Source: Panorpa germanica (taxonomy: Eukaryota > Arthropoda > Insecta > Mecoptera > Panorpidae). From it: a stretch of DNA of 64,000 nucleotides. Made by a program: the position numbers and the translations under genes. Positions 1 to 9,063 of the stretch are shown here, in pieces. The first letter of the stretch is position 1, and every line of letters begins with the position of its first letter. Location: positions 1,674,001 to 1,738,000 of the forward strand of contig OY783205.1 in assembly GCA_963678705.1 (NCBI GenBank), given 5' to 3'. A model generated the notes under the pieces. That model saw nothing but the letters and a program-made list of their open reading frames with translations. It was not told the DNA's origin and searched no databases.

Positions 1-745
1 TAATCTTTACACTTAAAACTTCCTAATGCCTCCTAAAATTGGCCGAGAAGTAAAAGGCAAAATAGAATTTTCGATGGTGGGTGCTTCATGAAAATCTAAA
101 AAATAATCATATTGTTCTTTGTTTAAGTGAAGTCCTTTTATTATTTTCAGGAAATTTGCAATGGTCACTAAAATGAATGGTACATAATCGTCTAAGTGCA
201 TATACCCTTTCCTTATCCATTTCAAAAAGACTTTGAATGTTCAGGCATTTTAACCATGCTTCATATACCTGTAAATACATACAATCAAATAAATTGTAGT
301 GCACAATATTAGACAAAACTATTAATAAAAGTTACTTACATCATTATATATTGGAAATCTGTGTCACAGAGACTACTTGCAATTTGGAACACAGCACTTT
401 AAAACCATTTTTAATAATATTAATAACAAATATTATTATAACAATTATTATTATTATGATAAAAAAGTCTGTAAGAATAATATATTAAATAAAATGCTTG
501 CTGACAACAAACAACAAAATTGATACACTGATTTTTCTTTTCTATGAAACTGATATAAGAGTACATGTACTTTTTCTATGTAAACAACTTGTAAACAATA
601 ATAAACTATTACAGTCACACAGAAAAACAGTCAAAAACTCTTCTTATTATTATTTCGGATATTTCAGCAGATTTCATAGCATACCAGTGGCGCCAATGCG
701 ACTGATTTTGGCGTTAGTCAGAAAACTAACTGCTTTATACTAAGG
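1..745 (-). pseudogene. P-element-like transposase, 5' fragment (THAP exons)
   Basis: This is the 5' part of a THAP9/P-element-type transposase gene, a near-duplicate of 11200-11960 and, in its outer 330 bp, of 29320-29650. Exon 1 (408-340) starts with ATG and encodes a CCVPNC zinc-ligand motif, but an in-frame stop follows it. A GT donor at 339 and an AG acceptor before 268 match the intron of the 11.5-kb copy. Exon 2 carries the THAP Trp (AWLKC) and the distal CxxH ligands (LCTIHF). The frame closes at 107. Sequence left of 107 still resembles the element, which may run off the window. At about 745 the similarity stops and MULE sequence begins, so this copy is chimeric. It cannot make a complete THAP domain. 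Confidence 0.75.
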
Positions 746-763
746 TGCCCATGTTATCTCCAA

Positions 764-985
764 TTAACACCCCAATTTTTACACGTTCTGCTGTATAGTC
801 TCTATTGCGTACAAGCATCTCAACAGCCATGCCTGGCTCCATGGCCTTCGAACTCCCACTAAAATTTTCATGGCAGTCATGATCATTTCTATCATGTCCT
901 CTTTCACATCTCATGCATCGTTTATTTCTCGTACTATATGCAACGATCAAACCAGAAAATATGCCAATAGCTGTAGAATGACAAA
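764..985 (-). pseudogene. Mutator-like transposase (MULE) exon fragment
   Basis: Reading leftwards from a 3' splice-like TTCTACAG at about 980, the frame encodes CMRCERGHDRNDHDC followed by ENFSGSSKAME and VKIGVLIGD. This Cys/His cluster plus the GSSKAME block is the core seen in arthropod proteins labelled Mutator-like transposase domain. The same exon recurs at 34800-35047 and 42080-42340 with a few substitutions. It ends abruptly next to the P-element fragment on its left. It is a single orphan exon, not a gene. Confidence 0.7.
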
Positions 986-1189
986 AAAAAACATTTGTAA
1001 TACATAATTCGAAATAATTAAATTTTACAAATTTTTAATCAAAAATATTCATTACCATCACTCTTAAAAATTTTCGATCCATTTTTAAGACAAAAGTTCT
1101 AAAGCAAATTTGAGACCCAGGTATTAAAAAAAATTAATACACCGTACCTTAATTTCCTTTACCATACCAGTGCATTAAACCCATTTAAG

Positions 1190-1482
1190 ACACATTTGTG
1201 CATTAATTTTGTTTGAAATTCAATAACCATATTTTTTAAATTTAAGACTCATGTGTATTAATTTTGTACGAAATTTAATAACCGAATTTTTAAAATTTAA
1301 GACAAATGTGTATTAATTTTGTATGAAATTTAATAACCGAATTTTTAGAAATTAAGACACAATTGTATTAATTTTGTATGAAATTTAATAATCGAATTTT
1401 TAAAAGTTAAGACACATTTGTATTAATTTTGTATGAAATTTAATAACCGAATTTCTAGAAATTAAGACACGTGTATTAATTT
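1190..1482. repeat. 56-bp minisatellite, left part
   Basis: About five to six head-to-tail units of roughly 56 bp, each built on gtgtattaattttgtatg followed by aaatttaataaccgaattt and ttaagacac. The array is interrupted after position 1482 by Copia-1 and resumes at 6070, with AATTT present on both sides. Confidence 0.9.
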
Positions 1483-1687
1483 TATTGAAGCAGATATTAT
1501 ATGCACAGTTATATATTAAATATTTTATTAATCAATAAGTCCTCAGACTAAAATTATACAGAAAGAAATCAGTAAAAATTTCTTATAGACATAAAACAAT
1601 TGAATTTAATATAATAGTTTTATATAAACAAAAACAAAACCAGTTTCAGTAATTTAATTTAAGAATGAATGTATTGTAATTCCAACA
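1483..1687 (-). repeat. Copia-1 3' LTR
   Basis: 205-bp long terminal repeat, identical by eye to 5865-6069. The polypurine tract is its inner neighbour (1688-1697, minus strand GAGGGGGTG). Confidence 0.95.
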
Positions 1688-1716
1688 CACCCCCTCAAGA
1701 CATTCATTTCAACAAT

Positions 1717-4700
1717 TTAAATAATTTGAAGTCCCAATCCTTCAGTGAATTTTTCATGTAACTCTCTTGGCAGTGCTTTTGTTAAAATATCCGCAACCAT
1801 TTCATTAGTTGATACATGACGTAATTTAATAATTCCTTCATCAACTACATCACGAACAAAATAATGACGAATATCTATATGTTTTGTACGTGCATGATAA
1901 ATCGAGTTCATTGCCAGTTGTTCAGCTCCACGATTGTCAATTAATATTTTAATTTTCAAAAATTTTTCTTGCTCTAGTTCAGTCAATAAATCATTTAAAT
2001 ATATTGCTTCTTTTACAGCTTCTGATAAACTAACATATTCTGATTCAGTAGATGAAAGTGCCACAGTTCTTTGTTTTTGAGATTTCCAGCTCACAGCACC
2101 CCCTGCCAACATAAATACATATCCAGAATATGATCTTCGATCTTCAAGACAACCTCCCCAATCAGCATCACAGTATCCAATCATAGATTTTGTTTCTTTA
2201 GTATAAAGTATTCCTAATTCTATTGTACCAGCTAAATATCTCAATATTCTCTTAACTCCCAACCAATCTTGTTTACTTGGTTTGTTTACAAATTGAGCTA
2301 ATCTTGAAACAGTATTTGCAATATCTGGTCGAGTTCCAACCACTAAATACATTAGTGCTCCAATAACTTCTCTATAAAATTTACTATTAATTTCTTCTTT
2401 TTCAGTTGAATAAAATATTTTCTTCTTTTGTAATTCTGCTGGCGTTTTAAAAACTGGATTGCAATTATTCATTTCATATTTTTTAAGTAAATTGATAATA
2501 TATCTTGATTGATTAATAAAAATATATTGATCTGATTGATTAATTTCTATTCCCAAACATTGTTTTGCAAGACCTAGATCCTTAATTTCAAATTCTTCTT
2601 GTAGTTTAATTTTAATTTCATCAATCCAATCAACATCTGATGATGCAATTAAGAAATCATCAACATAAACTAGAAATAATAAAATATCTTTACCACGTTT
2701 TGTATAATACAAACAACTCTCCTTTTTTGTTGACTTTAGTCCAATACTTTCCAACTTATTTGATAATTTTTCATTCCATTGTCGAGCAGCTTGTTTAAGA
2801 CCATAGAGAGCTTTATTTAATTTACAAACATCACCTCCTTCTTCAATACATTTTAACATTTTTGTAGCTTTATTTTTTAATTCTTCAGACACCTGACTAT
2901 CATCAATTATCCACATCAAAATTTCATGTAGCATATCCGGTATTTCCATATAAACATTTTCTTCTAATATTCCATTTAAATAGGCAGTTACAGCATCAAA
3001 TTGTCTTATTACAAGTTTTAATTCCACAGACAATGCAATTAAGAGTCTCATTGATTCCATTCTTGCAACTGGAGCAAAAGTTTGATCATAATCAATACCA
3101 TATTTCTGACTATAACCTTTTGCAACAATACGAGCTTTTCTTTTTTCAATAAGCCCATCTGATCCAAATTTATTTGTTAAAATCATTCGACTTCCCACAA
3201 CACTTTGACCTTCAGGTAATTTTACAATATTCCAAGTATCATTTTTTAATAAACTTATGACTTCTGATTTAATTGCTCTCTTCCACTCAGCACACTCTTG
3301 AGAATTAATAGCATCTTCCAATTTAACTTCAGCTACTCCAACAAATATATTATCATTATCATTATCATCTTCATTAGAATCAGATTCAATCCTTTCTTTA
3401 ACTTCACAATTATTAACTTTTGAAGATAATTTTCTGGGACGTCCTTTCAAACCTGTTTTAATTAATTTTGGTCTTCCTGGTCCTCTTCTTTCTTCTCTAG
3501 TATATTCTCTTGAGTTTCTTCTAGGAGTTTCTTGAATAGATGATTGAATACCAGATGAATTTTCATTTTCTTCATTATCTTCTAAATTTTCTTCTGGAAT
3601 TCCATCTAAAGTTTCTGTCTCATTACTATTTTTAAATCCTGTTATCAATTCAATCCATGGTTTATCCTTGTTTTCAAAATCATTAATAATCAGCTGTTTA
3701 ATCTCTTGGTTCTTTAAAACTGTAGTAACATTATCTTCAATAAATTTCACATCACGAGCAACAATAAATTTTCTCTTTTCTGGTAACCAAATTCTGTATC
3801 CTTTTGATTCACGTGGATAACCTACAAAAATTCCTTTCATTGATCTATCAGATAATTTGCCTTTTGTTGGATCTTTATCTAAGACATATACAGTTGATCC
3901 AAATGCTCGTAAATAATTTAAATGAACTTTATCCCTGTTGAACCATCTCTGATAAGGAGTATCTCCATTAATACTTCTTGAAGGACATCTGTTTCTCAAA
4001 TGACATGCTGTAGCTACAGCATCAGTCCAAAACATATCCGATAAATTTGATTGAAGTAATAAACATCGTCCCATTTCAACTAATGTTCGATTTAAACGTT
4101 CAGCAACACCATTTTGCTGAGGTGTTCTTACAACACTTAATCGACGTTGAATACCTTGATTACGCAGGAAAGAATCCATCTCAGTATTACAATACTCTTT
4201 ACCATTATCACTTTGAAGATACTTAATCTTCTTCCCTGTCATACGTTCAGCTTGATTTTGATACATTTTGAAAGCTTCTAGTGCACCACTCTTCTGTTTA
4301 AGAAAGTATACTTCACACCATCGAGAATAATCATCAATAAATGTAATAAAATATTTTGCTCCATTCACTGATTGTGTCCTAAACGGTCCAACAATATCTG
4401 TATGAACTATTTCAAGAAGTTCTTCACTCTGTCGTTCACTTCCTGAAAACGGTAACCCTGTCATCTTGCCTCGTAGACACACTTCACATCTTGACAAACA
4501 TTTCAATTGTTCAGAGGTTACTTTACTTGTAGTATTCTGATTAATCACCCGAAATAAATCCTTAGCATTTAAATGACCCATACGACAATGCCACATCAAT
4601 AACTCAGAATTAGCTTTATCTTCTCCAATACAGGCTTCTTCATTACCTTCTTGTAAATAATAGAGATCACCACGCCTTTCAGCAACAAATTTAACATTTC

Positions 4701-5841
4701 CAGTCATATCCATAATTACAGCTGAATCCTTTTTAAATAGAATTTCATGATCCTTATTAGTAATTTTAGCAACTGATACTAGATTTGACCTTAAATCTGG
4801 TACAAATAATGTGTTTGAAAAATCTACTGACCTCAGCTGTTTACCATTACTAATCGACAAATTAACAGTACCTTTTCCTTTGATTTCACTATTTGCTTGA
4901 TTAGCCAAATTTATTTTCCCACTAATTTCTTCATTTAAAGACTTAAATAATTGTTTATCACCACATAAATGTGTTGTACAGCCACTATCAAGAATCCAAG
5001 GTCGACAACTTGGAACACTACCAGCAAATTCAACATTAAATACTGCAAAAGTATCATCATCCGCTTGAGAACATTGGTTTTCTTGTGTGTATCTATTCTG
5101 TCTATCTGGTCTATTTCTTCTGAAATTTGGTTTCAATTGAGTTGGACATTCAGGAGACTTATGTCCTTGTTTTCCACATTTAAAACAATATCCTTTAAAA
5201 ATATTTTTGTAACTCGGTTGATTTTCAGCCCTTACATTTCCAGCTAACTCAACAACTGAATTTGAACCAATTTCACTCTTCTCAAGTATCTTAACCTTAA
5301 GAGCTTCAACCTCCAAGAGTTCATCACGTGATTCCATAGCACATTTAAAACCTTCATAGCTATCTGGTAGACTATATAATAACATTACAGACAATAAATC
5401 TTTATTCACTTCAATATCCATAGCTCCAAGTCGATCAACTATATCCGAAAACTTGTTTACATGATCCCTGACATCACCACATTCAGACATCTTGTGAAGC
5501 ATAAGTTGCTTAAGTAATAAAGCTTTTCTTGCAGGTCCTTTGGAAGCATAAACTGAGGCAAGTTTTTGCCAAACTTCATGAGAAGTATTACAACCTCGGA
5601 CATGCTGCAATTCCGTTGAACTAATTGCTAATATTACTTCTGACTTAGCTTTACGATCAATTTTTATCCATCCATTTCTTTCTTCTTGATTATTTTCCGC
5701 AGCAACAGGAATCGGTTTTTCACCACTGACATATTCCCACAAATCATTTTTGATCAATAGCGCCTCAACATGAATTTTCCAGGCTTCATAATTGTCCTTA
5801 CTCAACAGCTCAAATCTTGTAGCACTCACTGATGTCGTCAT
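1717..5841 (-). CDS. Copia-1 Gag-Pol polyprotein
   Basis: A single 1374-codon ORF in the normal copia order. The Gag region (UBN2-type) ends in a CCHC knuckle (CFKCGKQGHKSPEC, residues 219-232). The aspartic protease motif WILDSG lies near residue 285. The integrase has an HHCC zinc region (WHCRMGH to CEVC) and a D,D,E core (HTDIVGP, QSDNGKEY, PQQNGVAER). The reverse transcriptase carries YVDDFLIA and the RNase H carries YCDADWGG and TESEY. The ATG is the first in frame and lies 24 nt downstream of the LTR boundary, just after the primer site. No internal stop or frameshift is seen and all catalytic acids are present. The ORF stops about 30 nt before the 3' LTR. Expression would be driven from the LTR, and the product would assemble cytoplasmic virus-like particles. 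Confidence 0.97.
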   Translation of the reverse strand: MTTSVSATRFELLSKDNYEAWKIHVEALLIKNDLWEYVSGEKPIPVAAENNQEERNGWIKIDRKAKSEVILAISSTELQHVRGCNTSHEVWQKLASVYASKGPARKALLLKQLMLHKMSECGDVRDHVNKFSDIVDRLGAMDIEVNKDLLSVMLLYSLPDSYEGFKCAMESRDELLEVEALKVKILEKSEIGSNSVVELAGNVRAENQPSYKNIFKGYCFKCGKQGHKSPECPTQLKPNFRRNRPDRQNRYTQENQCSQADDDTFAVFNVEFAGSVPSCRPWILDSGCTTHLCGDKQLFKSLNEEISGKINLANQANSEIKGKGTVNLSISNGKQLRSVDFSNTLFVPDLRSNLVSVAKITNKDHEILFKKDSAVIMDMTGNVKFVAERRGDLYYLQEGNEEACIGEDKANSELLMWHCRMGHLNAKDLFRVINQNTTSKVTSEQLKCLSRCEVCLRGKMTGLPFSGSERQSEELLEIVHTDIVGPFRTQSVNGAKYFITFIDDYSRWCEVYFLKQKSGALEAFKMYQNQAERMTGKKIKYLQSDNGKEYCNTEMDSFLRNQGIQRRLSVVRTPQQNGVAERLNRTLVEMGRCLLLQSNLSDMFWTDAVATACHLRNRCPSRSINGDTPYQRWFNRDKVHLNYLRAFGSTVYVLDKDPTKGKLSDRSMKGIFVGYPRESKGYRIWLPEKRKFIVARDVKFIEDNVTTVLKNQEIKQLIINDFENKDKPWIELITGFKNSNETETLDGIPEENLEDNEENENSSGIQSSIQETPRRNSREYTREERRGPGRPKLIKTGLKGRPRKLSSKVNNCEVKERIESDSNEDDNDNDNIFVGVAEVKLEDAINSQECAEWKRAIKSEVISLLKNDTWNIVKLPEGQSVVGSRMILTNKFGSDGLIEKRKARIVAKGYSQKYGIDYDQTFAPVARMESMRLLIALSVELKLVIRQFDAVTAYLNGILEENVYMEIPDMLHEILMWIIDDSQVSEELKNKATKMLKCIEEGGDVCKLNKALYGLKQAARQWNEKLSNKLESIGLKSTKKESCLYYTKRGKDILLFLVYVDDFLIASSDVDWIDEIKIKLQEEFEIKDLGLAKQCLGIEINQSDQYIFINQSRYIINLLKKYEMNNCNPVFKTPAELQKKKIFYSTEKEEINSKFYREVIGALMYLVVGTRPDIANTVSRLAQFVNKPSKQDWLGVKRILRYLAGTIELGILYTKETKSMIGYCDADWGGCLEDRRSYSGYVFMLAGGAVSWKSQKQRTVALSSTESEYVSLSEAVKEAIYLNDLLTELEQEKFLKIKILIDNRGAEQLAMNSIYHARTKHIDIRHYFVRDVVDEGIIKLRHVSTNEMVADILTKALPRELHEKFTEGLGLQII

Positions 5842-5850
5842 ATTAATTGC

Positions 5851-5864
5851 CTGGGCCCATAACC
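5851..5864 (-). other. Copia-1 primer-binding site
   Basis: Minus-strand GGTTATGGGCCCAG directly follows the 5' LTR. It matches the internal initiator-methionine tRNA segment used as a half-tRNA primer by Drosophila copia. The same GGTTATGGG core follows the 5' LTR in Copia-2 and Copia-3. Confidence 0.88.
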
Positions 5865-6069
5865 TATTGAAGCAGATATTATATGCACAGTTATATATTA
5901 AATATTTTATTAATCAATAAGTCCTCAGACTAAAATTATACAGAAAGAAATCAGTAAAAATTTCTTATAGACATAAAACAATTGAATTTAATATAATAGT
6001 TTTATATAAACAAAAACAAAACCAGTTTCAGTAATTTAATTTAAGAATGAATGTATTGTAATTCCAACA
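5865..6069 (-). repeat. Copia-1 5' LTR
   Basis: 205-bp repeat matching 1483-1687. It would contain the promoter for the element. The AATTT target duplication follows at 6070. Confidence 0.95.
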
Positions 6070-6160
6070 AATTTTGTATGAAATTTAATAATCGAATTTT
6101 TTAAATTTAATACAAATGTGTATTAATTTTGTATGAAATTTAATACCCTTTTTTTAAAAT
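6070..6160. repeat. 56-bp minisatellite, right part
   Basis: About one and a half further units of the array seen at 1190-1482. It is the continuation of the insertion target of Copia-1. Confidence 0.85.
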
Positions 6161-7040
6161 TACATATTTATTTCATTTATTGAAAACTATTTTACATTAA
6201 TAATACATACTATATAAATAATGTACTGTGGAATGTAATAATGTACGTGAATAATTTTAATAATAATACAATAAATAATTTTTTTCATAATCTACAAATG
6301 AAATGCTTCATTAAATAGGTCAACTTCTTCTATAAACTCTTTCACTCGGGGTTCAATTGTAGTTTTACTTCTTTTAACTTTATTTTTACTTCCCGTTGTT
6401 GGATATATTACCATTAGTAGTAAAATTAGGTTAATCTAAGTTAAGTTAATAGTTCAAACCCTTAAATCAATTCCAATGTTCTTTCCACTTCGGGATCAAT
6501 TAAAATTGGAAAAATAACTCCAATGTTTGGAGTGTTTCAGTGTTCATAATATGTGCTTAACGATCTGCATTAGATGGCATGGTCTGCACATATAATAATT
6601 CTAATGGTTGTTCATTTCCATTATCTTTACATATAGCATCTATTTGCTTCCAATATTCAACGGCTTTTAAATATTTCTTTATAGGATCAAGCGACTGCAT
6701 TTATTGACAATTGTTGACAATATATGAGAGACATACATTAGTTCAATTGTTTTTACATAAAGCATACTACGAGTATTATATAGTTATATAGATCTAGTAT
6801 CTGTATAAAGTTTTATGAACTAAAATTACTCGGCGACTCAACATAAGAAGGGAATGAAGGGCAAAGATGGTACAACTAAAAAAATCTCGTATAGCGCCCC
6901 CTCCCCGTCCTCCCATTTCCGTGGCGGCATCGAATAATTATCCATAATAATCTTACTTTATTACTTATACATGATTGAATATATTTATGAATTTTAGTAA
7001 TGTTAGGTTTTTATATCACTTTGATTAATCCGATTCGATA
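6161..7040. other. Intergenic AT-rich stretch
   Basis: No gene of normal size. Two short minus-strand open frames are visible: about 40 codons ending near 6296, with a Lys/Arg-rich start, and about 46 codons from an ATG near 6698. I recognise neither. They may be exon debris of older elements. Confidence 0.4.
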
Positions 7041-7255
7041 CAGGTGAGCTAGGAGGTCAGGAATTCGGAACCTGATGTATCTCTGTTGATGCACAAAATT
7101 AGACTCCCGTTAAAATCTAAATCTAATTATGCAAGTTGTTAGGGATGTCTGATTGTTACCTTAAATAATGAAGCTCTCTTATTTTAATATACCTAATACT
7201 ATGAAATTTAGGAATCACATTGAAACAAGTAATTGGAATAAATCCGCGTAATGAC
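7041..7255. repeat. Dispersed repeat X, copy 1
   Basis: Contains aattcggaacctgat, an acaaaattagactcccgtt block and a gcaagttgttagg block in the same order as 41515-41945. Parts are also shared with 32795-32900. I see no coding content, and the family is unidentified. Confidence 0.6.
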
Positions 7256-7334
7256 GACCCACGGATTATACATCTTTTCATAATTAAATTCGAGTATAAT
7301 GGTTCATAATTATATTCAAATACTTATATAAATA

Positions 7335-7840
7335 CTAGCGGACCCGACAGACGTTGTCCTGTACACACGTCTTTAATTTCATACTTTTTTTAATGAGCTG
7401 AAACAATCTGGACCGCTTTGATGAAAATTATTATTGAAAAGTTATTACTTTGTTAACTAAATAACAGCATCGTAAATGAAAACTTTAACTCATTTTAATG
7501 AAAGGTGAAAAAGCTTGCACTCAAAACATTTTATAACATATATATTTATTTATTTTTAATTTACAAAAACTTAATTTAGCGTAATGCCATTGGATGTACA
7601 ATATTTTTAGTTAGTCCATGAGGAGTATAAACAAACAAACTCGATGGTTTTCCAACTCTGGAACACGCAACGTACAATTGGCCGTGAGAAAAACACGGAT
7701 TTTCTAAATCTAAGCCACAAAATGTCATCGTTTGACCTTGTGACTTATTAATAGTCATAGCATATGCCAAACGGATCGGAAATTGTAAGCGTTTAAATGG
7801 TATAGGTGAATCTGAAGGAATCATTGGGATCCGCGGTTCA
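7335..7840 (-). mobile_element. Helitron 3' fragment
   Basis: The minus strand ends in a short imperfect hairpin (ACAGGACAACGTCTGT), then GGGTCCGCTAG followed by T. This is the Helitron 3' signature: a hairpin about 10 nt before CTRR, inserted before T. Just upstream lies the last part of a Helitron helicase. The fragment ends abruptly at about 7840, where an unrelated gene fragment begins. No Rep domain is present, so it is a dead 3' piece of the family seen complete at 33036-34308. Confidence 0.8.
7576..7824 (-). pseudogene. Helitron Pif1-like helicase, C-terminal piece
   Basis: 82 codons that include FPIRLAYAMTINKSQGQ and FSHGQLYVACSRVG. These are the late conserved motifs (V and VI region) of Pif1-family helicases fused to Rep in Helitrons. 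The stop lies about 240 nt before the Helitron 3' end, as in the copy at 33288. The N-terminal Rep and most of the helicase, including Walker A, are absent here, so it cannot be functional. Confidence 0.88.
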
Positions 7841-8340
7841 AGGAGTGATACAAAATTTACTTTCTCGTTTTAAAAAAAATATTGTCAAATTCAACAGAAA
7901 TGGATCTGAAGAAGTTGTCTGAAACACTTGAAAACACTTCTTGAGAACGTGAAATAATATTAGGTGATATAGGATCATTACAATCGGATGATATTCGATG
8001 ACTATTTGAAATAGCGTTGGTTAACATAGGATTATTGGTTCTTCATTTGCTTTATGACTCATTGTTATATGTGATGTAAATGAACTGATTGTATTATAAA
8101 ATTTGGCGCAATTTGAAAAAGGTGAATCAATCTTAGTGCCATTCTTCAAATAATACTTTAAATGCTTATTCAACTGTTATATTTTTATTTGCACCGTGTG
8201 ACATTGCAAATATAATTATTTATATTATTACATTTTGGTGTTGCAATCTTCAAGCTTCACCGTTTACTGCATCAGAAGAGGAATGAAAGCGCAATAACAA
8301 CACCGACTTAAATGCCTTTGAACAGTGCCCAAATCCAAAA
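7840..8340 (-). pseudogene. Unassigned gene fragment, copy of 43295-43805
   Basis: About 500 bp nearly identical to 43295-43805. In the other copy the first part lies in a 101-codon minus-strand frame; here that frame is cut at 7840 by the Helitron fragment. The protein family is not identified. Both copies sit next to transposon debris, suggesting this is part of a repeated element rather than a host gene. Confidence 0.6.
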
Positions 8341-9060
8341 ATATATTTGTCTGTTAAACAGGACTGTTATTTTTTATAATCAAGTAGCAAATTATGCTTT
8401 TCGTGAAATACGTACAATACCAACAGTAGAACATTTTGAATTCGACGTTAGTGAAAATCCTTTTAATTATGTAAAATTTTACTAATAGATTTTTGAATTT
8501 CTATCTAGAAAAACAAAATAACACATTATTTTTAAATTGATAAAGAAATAATTAATTCTAAAAAAGCCAGTATTATATTGAAAAATATTTTATGAAAGAT
8601 ATAGGAATTTTAAATTTGCTAACAATAATCTGTTGTATTTATTTGGTCTAGTGATTTCTATGATAGCGTCGGTAAATATTGACAAAGCAATAAAATATAA
8701 CTAAAATATTTCAGACAAATTATGAATGCTAATACACATTTATCCAATATTAGCAATTCTACCCATAGAAAAGAAAGTATATAGAATGGAAACTCAGCTA
8801 TACTTTAAGAACTTTTTTAACGATGAACCAGTCGCAAGGAGCCGCTGCTGCGCTATAATTTTACCCTGGTTTACAACCGCTTTTTTAAAATAAATTTTGC
8901 TTTTCATAATATCAGAAAAATTTAGATTATATCAAATTTAAAATTTATTATAAGGACAATATTATAAAACAACATATATTATAAAGATATAAATGACACA
9001 ATTTTTAGTACAACACATTTATTTCATAACAATATTTATTACATTTACAATAAACTTTTA
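8341..9060. other. Non-coding stretch before the P element
   Basis: AT-rich, with no convincing ORF. Several TTTATT motifs near 9020-9060 (AATAAA on the minus strand) could serve as polyadenylation signals for the transposase gene that ends at 9064. The 3' terminal inverted repeat of the P element should lie here, but I could not fix it. Confidence 0.4.
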
Positions 9061-9063
9061 TTT

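Larger units (their letters stand above)
1483..6069 (-). mobile_element. Copia-1: complete Ty1/copia LTR retrotransposon
   Basis: A full-length LTR retrotransposon of 4587 bp. The two terminal repeats (1483-1687 and 5865-6069, 205 bp each) look identical by eye. The 5-bp target duplication AATTT occupies 1478-1482 and 6070-6074. On the minus strand the LTR runs TGTTG...CAATA. The primer-binding site GGTTATGGGCCCAG abuts the 5' LTR and a G-rich polypurine tract abuts the 3' LTR. The internal ORF is uninterrupted. These features indicate a recent insertion that may still be competent. Confidence 0.96.

Noticed and set aside
498-743. Plus-strand ORF of 81 codons, recurring at 29401
   Set aside because: It lies in the P-element 5' non-coding repeat, is not conserved in frame in the 11.7-kb copy, and is antisense to the transposase exons.
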